From: Diplosphaera chodatii
Taxonomy: Eukaryota; Chlorophyta; Trebouxiophyceae; Prasiolales; Stichococcaceae
Direction: 5' to 3'
Assembly (NCBI GenBank): GCA_032358165.1
Contig: JAALGY010000031.1
Span: 620,001-684,000, forward strand
Length of the DNA stretch: 64,000 nucleotides
The translations under genes were made by a program, and so were the position numbers. The notes beneath the pieces were generated by a model that did no database searches, had not been told where the DNA came from, and saw nothing but the letters and a program-made list of their open reading frames with translations. Below, piece after piece: positions 46,943-59,389 of the stretch. The number at the start of each line of letters is the position of its first letter. The stretch's first letter is position 1.

Positions 46943-49900
46943 CTAGCCCAGCTGGCCATCGTCAGAGCCATTGGCAGGGGGCCATCCCAGGTACGCCATC
47001 TCACTGCTGACCGGGCGACCGGAGGGCATGCTCTTGCTGCGGGTGCCTGCACGGGGCGATGCTGACCACAGGCGCACTCCTGCGGGCGGCGGCGGGTCGG
47101 CAGGCTGCACTGCAGGCGGCGGCGGGCCGGGTCTTGCCGGCAGCTGCCACTGCACACGCTGCTCCGACTGCTCGGCGTTGGAGGGCAGCGACGGCGGCAT
47201 CAGCTCGCTGTGCCGCTGTGAGCTGGAGGCGCCGTCGGGCTGGAGGCCGGAGGCCCAGCCGCTGTGGGCCGCGGCACCCGGGCCGCTGCTGGAGCCGCTG
47301 CCGGTGAGCGCTGCCGAGCGCTGGCCGCCGCTGCTGCCGCTGCCGCTGGCGCTGCGTGCCCACTGACGGGGCGCCTGCAGCGCGGGAGCGTCCGCCACGG
47401 GGCTGCCGTGCAGCGCCGGCGCAGCTGTGCCGTCGCCGACTTCCGGCCCGGCATGACTGAATGTCACATGACCATTCAGAGGGCCGCCATTCAGTGCGCT
47501 GCCTGGTACGTGACTGCCGGGTGTGCCATTGCCGACTCTCGGCCCGGCATGACTGAATGTCACATGGCCGTTCACAGGGCCGCCATTCAGGGCGCCGCCT
47601 GGTGTGTGGCCACCGACCATGCCGGGCAATGCCAGAGCGCTGCTTTCACCGCTGCTGCCGACGCCTGATTCCTGCTGCTGCTGCTGCTGCTCCTTTTGGA
47701 GCTCAGCATCCTCGTACTCCTCGTAGAAGCTCTGCAGCAGCAGGTGGCTCGCCTGCACAGCATGCGGACACACTGAGTGCAAGCAGTGGCATTGCGGTGT
47801 GCATGTTCAGCAAATCCACGCACTGCCACCGTCCTGCATGGGCAGTCACAGGGTGGAGCGGGACGCCTGACAGGGCGGGGCAAAGCTCAATATGCGCACC
47901 GCAAGGTGGTCTCCCATGTCCAGAGGCGCAGCATGCACGGCAGCGCTTGCCCCCATCCAGGCGCTGGCGCCGCCGTTGCCCGAAAAGTGTGACCCGTGCA
48001 CGCCGTTGTTGGCCGCGGCTGATGGCCAGGCACGCAGATGCGCAGCACCTGCAGGCCGCACTGTGCGAGCACTGAGCATAGCTGCAGATGAACAATGCAA
48101 AGCTGAGGGACATGAACAACATGCGGCATCGGAATTGTCGGGTGCTGCTGCAACGACATTGTGCAGAGCGCAGCAGTGCAGTGGGAGAGCAAGGACAGCG
48201 TGAGACACATGCAGACCTGAGGCAGCGGCGGCCATGTCCGCCGACGCGAAGATGCTGCGCCGCTGGCGCAGCGCCGCGCCGGCTGCCTGCGAGGCGACGG
48301 ACGGCGGTGGCGGCGGCAGCGGGGCCCCGTGCTGCGTCGTGAACCTGCTGAGCGCCCCTCCTGTAGCGACACAAAGCTCAGTGGGGCTGTTGCTGCTCAC
48401 TCTGGCATGTATGCCCTCCGTGCTGCTGGCCGTGTCGACCACGATGACGCGGTCGGCAGGTCATGAGAGAGCCCAGCGAGCCCCAGGCAGGCCAGGCGCA
48501 CCCATGGCGGGGCGCTCTGCGGTGCCAAAGTGCGCGGTGTAGGGGTAGTGCGGCCCCAGCGGCTGCCCGTTCGGCCAGGCCCCGCTGCCGGCACACTCCG
48601 CACCTGCGCAGGCGCCCGAGGGGCTCGCTTGGGAATAGCTCATTTTCTGTTAGGCACATTTCCCCAGGAATACTTGCACAAGCCTCGAATCCGCACGCCA
48701 CTACCCTGTGCGGCACAGGGGTGCAGGCAGGGCATGGGCGCCAGCGCCACAGGGGCCCGGGCGTCGCAGAGTTGATGCTCAGAGCACCTGGGGGCTGCGC
48801 GCCCATGCGCAGGCCGGACAGCAGCTGCTTGGCGGCCGCGCCCGGCTCCCACCCCGGGTACGTCGTCGCGAACGACAGCAGCGACTTCTCCACCTTGCCC
48901 TGCCGGCTGCGCGCCGCCTGCAGCACAACGGGCGGCCGCCTCTGTCACACCGTCACCAGCACGCCCTGACCAACCCCTGAGCATAACGCCACGGCAGCAG
49001 GCTCTGGACGCCAGCCCGCACCACTTGCAGAGGGCTGAGTGTCCTGCTCCCTGCTCCCTGCAAGCTTGTGGCTGTGAGCGACCGTGAAGCGACTGGGGCG
49101 TGCCTTGGGGCAGGCGACGGGGGAGCCGTAGCGCGGGTTGCCGTGCCGCGCCAGGTCGAAGGTGGCCAGGCTGCACACGTCGCCCAGCCCCTCCACGTGC
49201 ACCGTGTTCTCCCGCACAAACGCCGCAATGGCGCCTGCAGCAGTTGGGGATGAGGAAGAGCCTGACAGGTGTCTCAAACGAGGGATGAGTCGGCCCCAGT
49301 TTGGCCGAATGGTTGACAGGACGACTTGCAGGTGGATCACCGATTTTGATCCCAGGCTACGGGTGACAGCACCAGCGCACCGGCGCAGCGGGGCATGGAG
49401 AAGTAGAGCACGAAGGGCGTGGCCAGGATGGACAGCATCTCCTCCGCCAGCAGGCCCGCCTTGAGCTGGAACAGCCCATTGAAGGCGCCCTGCACCTCCC
49501 GCGTGTGCGCGCGCCCCCGCCAGTGGCGCGGCATGTGGTGCGTGTGCGCCACCACCTGTTGCTTTCAGGCAGCCGCTCCCATGAGTGCGTTCCTGCTGTC
49601 TAAATGGCGAGAGGTTGAGCAGAACCGTGCACAGCAGCCCAGGCCCCGCAAAGGGCAGCACAAGGGCTGTTCTGTTGTAGGCAACTCGGCGCATGTTCTT
49701 ATGGGCAATGCAGAGCAGCCATGCGGGGACATGCGCACCTCCAGCATGGCCAACTCGGGGTTGAAGGCGGTGGTCATGGGGTCGATGATGAAGGCGCGGC
49801 TGATGGCCAGCACCACGCCCAGCGTCGCCGCCCACCTGGTCGTCACAGAGGATTGGATGCTCAGCAGAAGAGCCACACGGCAAGACACATGATGCTACTG

Positions 49901-52648
49901 CCTATCAACCATGCGCATTACACCAAAAGGCATGATAGATCAGAAGCTGGGTTGCAGTCCCCTGTAGGTAGATCCCGGGGTGCAGCCTGCTGGCATGGCA
50001 CCACATCATAGCGGCGCACCAGACCAGGGTCCTGCCGCCGAGGCGCCGCTCCAGCAGCTGGTCGTCCACGAGCGCCGCGCCCAGCAGCAGCGCCGCAAAG
50101 CTGCCGGCGATGAACGCCACGAAGCGCGCGCCGTGCGACAGCATGGGCGAAGGGAACTGCCCGATGTACTTCTCCGCCGCCTCGTGGCTCGCATTCAGCC
50201 TGGCGCACACGCCACAGAAAGCATTGCTGCACGACTTCACCGATTGTTGCAATGAATGGGATTGCGTCTGCTGACGTCATGTAGACTCGTTGTTGCATGT
50301 GTTCATGCAGGGGCATGCTATGCTCCAGCCTGCACCGCATTTGCCGGGCACCTGTGGTCGATGTAGTGGGGCAGCTCGTTGAACTCGCGCAGGCGCCAGC
50401 GGGCGAGGGGGGACCAGCGGCGGGCGCCGACCGAGGAGGGGTGGTGGTACAGCTGCTCCGCGTTGCGCAGGAAGAAGTGGATCGCCAGGAACACGAACAC
50501 GAAGGGCGCCAGCACCAGGTTTGCCCAGGCCAGCCGCCTATATGCGAGCAGGTACGATGTCAGGCCAAGATCAACCAGCAGTATGCCACTTGTTCCGGCG
50601 CACAAGCACGGGACTGCGTGTCAGTGCAGGCCAGACACAATAGAGTGCAGCATCTGAGGCAACCCTTCCGCAGCACAGCCGATGTGCTTTCACGAGCACC
50701 CTCGGGGTTTTCAGGGATCCTGGAGCACTTGAGTGGAAGCAGGCACCTGAGGCGCTGCTCCAGCAGCTCGGGGTGCGACACGAACTCGGGGCGGATGCAG
50801 AAGGTGGCCTCGTCGAACATGTGGTCCAGGACGCCCCACCGCAGGTTCCACTCCAGGGTCTTGGTCAGCATGAAGCGGCGCGCCCCCGGCAGCGGCACAT
50901 TCAGCGCCAGCACGCCCTTGTTCAGCATGCCTGCATGCAGCAGTTGCATTGTGAGTCGCATGAAGTTTAATCGGGGCCAAGATGATATTGCGCATCCGTA
51001 GCTTGATGTGTCCTCGGTGTCCACGGCCAGGCAACCCTGACACCACGGCAAGCAGCTGAGATATCCAGCCTGCGGGGCGCGAGCGCACCGATGAGGTAGT
51101 TGTCCTTGCGCATGATGCGGGACACGATGTCGTGCTCGGTCAGGTCCCGCTTGATGCACAGCCGCAGGTTGCGCTGCACCTGCAATGCACCATGGCGCCA
51201 CAGGTCGAGGGCGCGCATCCACGACGCGCTGTCATCCCCTGCCCGCAACACGGCAAGCCTGATGACTGTCATAAAGCACATGCAGAGCAGAGGCACCTCC
51301 ACGATCCGGCGCGCGACCTCCGGCCAGGTCACCGTCTGCATCGCCTGCTCGCTGAGGCCCAGCCGGGCGTTGCAGAAGTGGCGGACCTGCCCACACAAGC
51401 GCCAACAATCAGGCAGCCGTGCGCAGCCCAGCACGCTCTGAGCCCCGCCCCGGCCACAACACAATCACCACCTGTTCGCAGCGCCCGGCTGCATTGTGTG
51501 CACCCTAGGCTAGGCATAGCAAAGGTAACCATGCGGCAAGAAAGGGCACCTCCGCGAGGCTCTTGAGGTCGACCATGAGGTGGATCAGGTTCCAGGTCCA
51601 GTACGCCGCCAGCAGCGCCAGGTACGCCAGCCGGGCCGCGGACCACAGGGGCGCGCCATGCTGCAGGGGGTGCTTCAGGATCGCCACCTGCAGTCCAGCG
51701 CCCAGGCCTCATTCACGTCGAGCAGTCAGCATGCCCGGCCCTATGCAGCCAGCAACAGTGTGCTGCGACTGGTCTGGTGCAGGTTCAGAGGGAGGCCAGG
51801 GGCGCAGGTCGGTCAGCACTGCAAGACACGGGTCCGCGCCCACCTCCAGGATGTCGCAGGTGTCCTGCTGGATGCACTCCGCGCGCAGCGCGCCCCAGTC
51901 CACCCACAGCAGCAGGAAGCCGGAGAATGCCGCCGTGAAGCCCAGCGCCAGCAGGTTCAGCACCCGTGCGGCCACGATGACCCAGAACCCCTTCTCCTGG
52001 TAGTACCTGCGACCATCGGCAAGTGCGTGTGAGCCGTTCAGCCGTGGTGCTCAGGCGGCAGAAGTGGAAGACTTCTTAGGACAGGGAGGCTGTGATCCTT
52101 GATTGTCAACTCTTGACCATCTTCCGCAGTACCACATCATCATCAGGTCTGCCTTGCTCACATCAAGTTGTTACATCAGCACTATTGGGTGAGCGATGCT
52201 GTGTCTCTCACCCGTAGACACGCTCAAAGAACAGGTCCAGGTTGGGCATTGCGCCCCACTCAACTTCGCCGCTCTCCAGCAGCTCGGGGCTGGCATCGCC
52301 ATCGGGTGCATGCCACCGCGCATCTCCAAAACTGTCCGCTCCCCTGCAGAACAGACGCACCAAGAGAGCTTCGGCACGGAATGGTTTGTGATACGTTGAC
52401 ACTTGGGCGTCTGTGCTGTGTCGGAAGACCCTATGACATCTGGTCGGCATGGTCGTGATCAGCACCGTCCTCGTGACTGGAGCGTTGCTCGAAAATGTCA
52501 GTGTGACGAATTCAGTCAGAGCGACAGAAGCGAGTCCGAGTGACAGTCACTTAGAGTGACCACGATCCATTGGCCCGTGTTTCGGATGCTGTGCTCACCC
52601 TGAGAGCGCCTGGTAGCCAGCTTCTGGATCGAGCAGGGGTCTGTCCAT
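46943..52648 (-). CDS. ATG9: ATG9 autophagy lipid scramblase
   Basis: About 973 residues in 17 exons (minus): 52599-52648, 52212-52343, 51844-52006, 51550-51687, 51297-51386, 51089-51179, 50747-50930, 50352-50537, 50020-50199, 49739-49835, 49381-49555, 49104-49234, 48788-48917, 48502-48603, 48217-48360, 47900-48018, 46943-47752. It starts MDRPLLDPEAGYQALSG. Family hallmarks: NLDLFFERVYGYYQEKGFW, DIVSRIMRKDNYLIGMLNKG, EWNLRWGVLDHMFDE, FNELPHYIDHRLNAS, AEKYIGQFPSP, VAHTHHMPRHWR, LFQLKAGLLAEEMLSILATP, GLGDVCSLATFDLARHGN, YPGWEP. Several membrane spans are visible (VLNLLALGFTAAFSGFLLLW; FVAFIAGSFAALLLGAALV). It scrambles lipids during autophagosome growth. The cytosolic tail is long, with a 32-residue tandem duplication and a Gln run. 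The intron after CPK (49103) appears to use a GC donor. Confidence 0.95.
47426..47617 (-). repeat. 96-bp tandem duplication in the ATG9 tail
   Basis: Two adjacent 96-bp copies (47426-47521, 47522-47617) each encode a 32-residue block with NGGPxNGHVTFSHAGPxVG. They keep the reading frame and have few differences. Confidence 0.85.
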
Positions 52649-53514
52649 GCTGCCGCCACTGCCTGCGCAGTGCCTTGCCAGTGCCGCGGCATCCAGCAGT
52701 CAGCTCACGGAACCAGGGCTGTGGGACTGCCTCAGAGGCAGGGATACACACATCGTCTTGGCAGTGGCCGGTTCAGGTGACACGCCGCTGCGCAAGCGCA
52801 GCCTCCGGCTGCAACTTCGTCAGACTTTATTGAATCCTGGGTGACATAAAGCTCTGGCCGTGCAGTGCAACGGCTGCTGGCAGCCTCATTTGACACCAAA
52901 CACTCGCTAGTGACTCAAAACTGTTGTCGTCTGCTCAGACAGCCCTGTAGAACGGATCGACACAAGGGTTTGCTGGTCTTCAGGTCGAGCTGCAGAGCCG
53001 AAGGTCCTTCGCGCAATGGTGCTCAGCAACGCTTTGCATGTCCCGTTTACAGATTATGACAACTTCGAGCAAATCAGCCAGTCAGCCCTTGAAAGCGTTG
53101 GCCGGCCGAGGGTGGTCGCACAGGGTGCAGGTCCTTCTGTGCGTTCGATCTGTTTACGTAATGTCAGCTAGTGCGCACACTTCATGATCGTTCTGAGGCA
53201 GCCCTTTCACGTCAGCTGAAGCTCGGCCAGTGGTTGGAGGGACAGGACAACACATCGCCGCCACAACCAGGTTGTCACAATAACTGAGGCCACTTACGAT
53301 CGAGCTGTCTACAGCTGACCTACGTCTGGCAGGAACTGCATCCCGGCAACAATGACGCCATCCAGGATGCGCAGCATGGCACCCCGGTCGTCAGAAGCAC
53401 AGTGTGGTGCTAAGGATGCCGGCAAGCAGGCACTGAAAGAGAAGTCCTGATACTCTACGATGAAGGTTCAACAGCCAGGCGCAAGGATGTCCACCGGCTT
53501 GACAGTCAGCTCAT
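52649..53514. other. Intergenic region upstream of ATG9
   Basis: These 866 bp hold the ATG9 promoter and the 3' flank of the U-box/WD40 gene. No coding segment or repeat was recognised. Confidence 0.5.
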
Positions 53515-56489
53515 TCAATTCCAAACACCGATGGACCCGTCATAAGAGCCCGAGAAAACACGGCCATCGGCAACTGCCAGCACCCGCACAGCGTCTTCAT
53601 GCCCCTCGCACTTGCGCACACAGCGCAGGCTGTCCAACGCCCAGAAGCGCACCTGCAAAGCAGAAAGCATGATTCATGTAATGAAGTCTTGCAGGGCAGC
53701 ATGCAGTTTGCAGTGGAAGAGACCCAACAGCACAGGCAGCGGCTGTGCATTGGTGGCGCAGGCTGGTGTGGACAGTTTGTGCGATGGCGAGGGAGCTTCA
53801 CTCACTGTTGTGTCGTACGAGCCAGAGATGAGGTGGCCATTGCCCACTGCTAGCGCCAGCACTGCCTCCAGATGGCCCTCCAAGACCTGCAGATCCCCAT
53901 TTCACAACCGTCACCCCTACCCTGGCCCTTGCGCCCAGCCGCATGAGAGCAGTCGTGATCAGCAAACTGCGTGACCAAGACGACAAACCACCACCACCAT
54001 GGCGCACCTTGGAGCACTCCAGGGTGTCCAGGTCCCAGACGCGGATGGTCTTGTCCCAGGAGCCGGAAAACACCTGCCGCTCGCCGACGGCCAGCACGCG
54101 CACATTGTCCTCGTGCCCCTCCAGCGTCTTCATGCACTGCAGCGTCTGGGAGTCCCACACCTGCAGCGGGCGGTGCAGCACGCTTTGCAGCCAGCCGCGA
54201 AAAGGCCTGGTGGGGCATTGTGCTGAGGAGCGGCAGCGGCAGCAATGGCATGCGCTGGTGCACGGGTGGCCATGTCGGAGGGCACACACCTTGATGGTGG
54301 TGTCGTCTGAGCCCGAGAACACCTTCGTCGGGCTGGCTGACAGCGCCCGAACAGCGCCGCTGTGGCCTGCAGCATGAACGTCAGAAACAGTGGCAGTGAG
54401 TCGAACTCCAGACCTTGTGCAGTAGAGCAGAGGCAGTACTAGCATCCTGGCCACATCTTCAGGCAGTCGATTTCAGTAAGGCTACTGGACGGACGCTGCA
54501 GCGCTCCATAGCATTGGCGCACCTTGCAGCGTGGCAAGGCACTTCAGGGTGGTGACGTCCCAGACGCGCACGGTCTTGTCGTAGGAGCCGGAGAACATGC
54601 GGCCGCCCGAGTAGACCAGCGTGCGCACCGGGCCCGTGTGCCCCTTGAGCGTGTCGACGCACTCCAGGGTCTCGATGTCCCACACCTGGTTGTGCGGACA
54701 ACATCAGGTCCCAACTATACCAATTCCAGCAGCAGCTGGTCTGGGAGATATGTGCGTACATGCAAGCAATTGATGCTGATGTAGTTGGGGGAGGTGAAAT
54801 TGGATGCGCAGCAGCGGTGCTGACCTTGACCGAGCCGTCGTAGGAGCCCGAGAACAGGCGTCCATTGGACACCGCCAGCGCGCGCACGGCGTCAGTGTGC
54901 CCTGTCAGCGTCTTCACCCTGCCCAGCGTCTCCAGGCTCCACACCTGATAGGCATGCGCTGCTACGGTCAGGCCAAGCCCACCAGCACTGGAACATATAA
55001 TGCTGTGCTGCTGAGAAGCACATGTGACCATTGATGATGCACATGAGCATGACAATGCGCATCAGCACGACTCGACAAGCATGGGCACACAGCCCCCACC
55101 TTGATGGAGTAGTCGTACGACCCAGAGAACAGCTTGCCGTCAGCGCACGCCAGCGACAGCACCGGGCGGGTGTGGTCCTCCAGCACCCGCTCGCACCGCC
55201 GGGACTCTATGTCCCAAACCCGGATCGTCTTGTCTGCCGACGCCGAGAACAGGCGGTGCCCCGCCACCTCCACCGCCCACACGATCTCGTCGTGCCCCTG
55301 CACATGCGGGGATGCAAGGCTCGATGCCACAGTGGGCGGTGTCTGCACACCAACAGAGCAGCGCTGTGCAGCACTCGAGCACTACAGAGGCAAGGCGCTT
55401 GGGGAGTGCCACGACAGATACAGTAGCAACATGACACCAAGAGTGTCTCACGCACCTGCAGGATGTTGGTGGGGACCTCCTCCTCGAAGCGGTAGTAGGA
55501 GGTGGTGTTGGCGCGCTGGTCCCGCACGGGGAGCGCCACGCTGTTCGCCGCCGCCCACTCCTGTGACCAAGACCACCGGCCAGCACCTCAAGAGGGTGCT
55601 CCTGGCCTTCCTGACCCCATGGGCATGTTGGTGCATGATGTGACATGTCTCTGTGCATCGAAGACAGTAAGCAACATCACAGCGCGAAATGGCATAATCA
55701 GCTTGCTGACGGCCTCCCACCTGTACTGCCACGCGCAGCGCAAAGTTGGGTGTGAGCTCCAGGTGCCGCAAGCGCATGCCGGTCACCGGACATGTCCTGT
55801 TGCCCTGCTGCAGCCACCGCTCGATGCACACCTGCACAACAACAATCGCCAATGTCCACCAACTTGCGACAGCAGACCTGGCACAACAGCCCATGCTTAT
55901 TTACCTGCATGAGCAGCTGCTATATGCACGGCAGCTGTACAGTGCCCTCGCCCGACAGCAGCAGCGCGCACCCGCTCGTAGGTGTGGCCCGTGGCCAGCA
56001 TGCACGGGTCGGACATGAGCTCCATGCTGATGGGGCAGTAGAAGCTGGAGGGCGCCAAGGCTCCTTTGGCGCCGGAGCTGGCGCGCCGGGTGGCGCCCGT
56101 CGGCATCGCCGCCAGAACCGCTGGGTCGCCCTTGGCCAGGATGGCCGGCGGCGGCGGCGGCACCGCCTCTGTCACCCTGCAGCACGGTGGCGGGGAACAT
56201 GCGCTCAGAGGGCGGCGGCGAAACCGCGAGTGGCGCATGCCACAAAGTGTGAGGCCCCAGCTCCCTGGCAAGGCTGTACGGCCTGCATCAGTTGCTTCGT
56301 GACATGCAATGGCGACAGTGTGATGGCTGTGCGGGCCCAGAAATCCCAAGGCGAACGGCAGCTGAACAGGGATGCTCACCCGGCCTCCTCCTCCGGGGGC
56401 GTGGCCGGCCGCGAGTGCTGAGCGCCCTCAGAGCCGCTGCGCTGCGCTGCACTGTCATTGTTCCTGAAGATCGCCCGCAGCTGGCGCAT
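53515..56489 (-). CDS. U-box / WD40-repeat protein (putative E3 ubiquitin ligase)
   Basis: About 486 residues. Exons (minus): 56380-56489, 55972-56176, 55721-55831, 55456-55560, 55100-55297, 54825-54944, 54523-54685, 54290-54366, 54008-54160, 53806-53886, 53515-53652. After a Pro-rich lead comes a U-box (~82-150): FYCPISMELMSDPCMLATGH, TYERVCIERWLQQGNRTCP, LELTPNFALR. Seven WD40 blades follow, e.g. FSASADKTIRVWDIESRRC, FSGSYDGSVKVWDIETLEC, FSGSWDKTIRVWDLDTLEC, close to the TRAF7-type propeller. Most blade exons begin at VW(D/S) and are phase 0 to 0. It probably moves ubiquitin to targets held by the propeller; substrates are unknown. The start MRQLRAIF is the first in-frame ATG giving proper splicing. 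Confidence 0.92.
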
Positions 56490-57316
56490 GGTCGGGCTGC
56501 GCTGCGCCTGCCGAGGCAAATGGACTTGCTCGGGGCGCGTGTGACAAATCTCCCGCGGCTCACCCCACTGCCACGGCACGCAGCCCCTGTGCAGCCCTCT
56601 GCAGTGCGGTGGTAGCCGCAGGAATGGCCACAGCCAAGGCTGCTGAGGGCGCTCGGCAGCTGGGCGACCAGCTGCAAACGCCGCGCGGCAAGGCAGATGG
56701 GGCTCAGCGCCTGTCTGCCGCTGCAGTAGCTGTTTGCCAGGCCGTCGTGTGTGTTCACCAAGCGCAACACTCCGGTACCCGTCAAAGATGTCCTGCCTCA
56801 AGTGCCGCCCAGTTGCAGAACCGGGTGTACGCTACAGAAAACGTGACCTTTTACTGATGATGCTCCGATATGCAACTCGGCGATCGGAAGCAGATGTCGA
56901 CGATAGCTTGGCACTAGGCTGACGGAAGGCGCGTCGCAAGCGGCGTACTGGCTAGTCGTTGCTGCCGGACGTTGGAGGTTTCATGACTGCCTCGGCACAT
57001 CAGCAGGGCTTTGCACTTGCAGGGGCCGATGCGGATCTTAGTCTCAGACTGCAGCATACAAGTGGTACGCGCGCAGCGCGTCCGTGACACGCTCGACATA
57101 CGGCAACGGTGTCAGCCATCAGGCGCAGGGCCTGCCAACTCAGGCATTGTGACTTGCGCACCTGCCTGCGGTGTCAGCAGCGCCAGTGTGGAATTGAGTT
57201 CTCCAGTAGTCGACACCGGTTACCTGCTGGTACTTTTGGACAGAGTGATGGTAGAGACGTAGCTGCTGTCATGTAGCCTGCGTTGGCCCCACAAGGCCGC
57301 ACGTCGGCGCGGTGGC
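56490..57316. promoter_or_regulatory. Divergent intergenic region, U-box-WD40 / SGNH hydrolase
   Basis: These 827 bp hold both promoters. No conserved frame or repeat was seen. Confidence 0.5.
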
Positions 57317-59048
57317 ATGCCTGTCCCCACACAGCGGCGTCTGCCGCAGCCTGCCGCAGCAGAGCCACCCAGCCTGATGGCAGGTGAGCTTGAGCGTTGT
57401 ACTCTACAACGTGATGAGCGGCCTATCATGCATCCTGACTCGTGTCTGCCACACTCTGTCAAGTGGTGCACTGGCGTGCTGGACACGTGATGACATGTGA
57501 TCTCTTTGATCTCGACTGCTGACATGCAGTGCTGGTGTTCGCTTCCCTGGCGGTCATGCTGCTGTACAAGGGCTACGACGTCTTCATTGAGCCGCACGCC
57601 GCTGCTGCCAGGGCATGGCGCAGCGGCAACAGCACATCGCTGCCTGGCGTCCCCAGCCGCTCCGTACACAAGGTGCAGGCGCAGGTCTGTCGCTACCTGA
57701 CCCGACGTGCAGCTGACGTCTGCCAGATGCCGTGCGTCTATGCGCTAGCGCCAGACCCATGGATGGCAGGGTCTGCCGGGGGTGGAGCCTCGGGACGACG
57801 TGCCTGGATGGTCCGCGTTCCAGGGCAAGCTGGTGCGGGAGGTCACGAACGGCGATGCTGGTGAGGTGGGCGCCGGCGCCCGCGTGCCATACACCCTGTG
57901 CTCGCTGCTTTACCGCAACCTCGCCTCGTTACTTTACCGCAATTTTTTGCTTGGAGCAGGGGTTCGAGTTTGTGTTTTATGGGGATAGCATCACGGAGCG
58001 GTGGCGGGGGACTGAGATGGACACCCCCCGGGAGGACGGCCCGGCGTGCGTGCGGTCGTTTCAGCGCAGCTTTGGCGCGTATCAAACAGCCCTGCTGGCC
58101 ATCTCAGGTGTGTCTCTACTGCCCTGTATCACATTGTCTCCGTCGCCGTTCGTATGTGGCTGTCAGGACTGGGCTGCAGTGCCTCCAATGATGTCTTCGT
58201 GGTGGTTGCAGGGGATCAGACAGGGCACTTGCTGTGGCGCCTGGAGCATGGCGAGGTGCCCGACCGGCGGCAGCCGAAAGCAGCCATCCTGCTGATTGGG
58301 ACCAACGACCTCGGCTTGGCCAGGCGGCAGCGCAACGACCCCACAGATGCTGCACCAGACGCAGTGCGCAGGTGTTGGGCAACCCACCGCGCGCTTGTCG
58401 AGCATCATATGCATTACATCACCTGCAGCCCTGACAGCAGTGAGCGTCATCATCCGACATGTGCTGAGTCACAGCATGCGTCTCAGGTTGACGGCAACTG
58501 TCGCGCTGCTGCGGGAGCGGTTGCCGAGCATGCATGTGGTGGTGGCGGCAGTGCTGCCGCGGGGCTGGGCGGGTCCGGCAGACTTCTCGTGGCCCAACAA
58601 GTTCACGGAGGTCAGTATGAGTGATCAGATGCATGGTAGCAGGCAGCATTTGCCAGCCGGTGAGATCTTGAAGCGTGCGCTATGCTGCAAAACAGGGCGT
58701 GGACTTCATCAATGGGCACATGGCAACGGCTGCTGCCAGCATGGCCAACGTGACTTTCGTGGATTGCAATGACGGCTTCATGGCAGACGGCAGGATCGAT
58801 AGCAAGCTCATGCCCGACGCTCTGCATCCAAATCCAGCAGGTGCCAACACAGTGTCATATTGATCCAGGGAAGCGCTGGCGCTGCCTGGTGCTTGAGTGT
58901 TGTCGAACTCATAGGCTCTTGTGGTTTTTACTGTCTGTTGTCCTTGGTTGCAGGGCTGGACGTGCTTGCCAGATGCTACACAGGGGTGCTGTCGGAGTTG
59001 GGTCTGATGAAGCAGAGAAGGCGGCTTTGGGAAAGGTTGAGACATTGA
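57317..59048 (+). CDS. Membrane-anchored SGNH (GDSL) hydrolase
   Basis: About 321 residues. Exons: 57317-57383, 57530-57684, 57770-57841, 57960-58107, 58212-58371, 58487-58610, 58696-58840, 58954-59048. A short cytosolic head (MPVPTQRRLPQPAAAEPPS) and one hydrophobic span (VLVFASLAVMLLY) suggest a type II anchor. The hydrolase core has block I GDSITERW (Ser108), block III GTNDLG and the His block MPDALHPN, with NVTFVDCNDGF before it, as in PAF-acetylhydrolase-like SGNH enzymes. It likely removes acyl or acetyl groups from lipids or wall sugars, probably in the secretory pathway. TGTAA occurs about 40 bases after the stop. Two introns have alternative donors (57841 chosen to keep phase). Confidence 0.88.
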
Positions 59049-59389
59049 TGTGAAGTAGGCCGGGGCCATTGGCGCTGCTGGCATGTTGTAATGCCCTCTG
59101 TACCACTATGCCAAATTCCACCACGACCTGATCAAGTCAGCAACCAGCAGCACAACATAAGCTGGCCAACCAGATGCAAGCATGCTCTCAATTCGATCGT
59201 TTGGCAGCCACTTGCACGCCCCGGTGGACCTCTCGTTACTTCTTTGGCTGCTTTGGCACCTTCCCTGCACCACGAATCGGTGATACGACTCGCCAGAAGT
59301 AGATGTACAACATTCAGGACACGCACAGTACAGTACTGTGCTTGCATTCGCATTCTGACTGTGCTTTCGCCTATACCCAGAAGCCGTAC

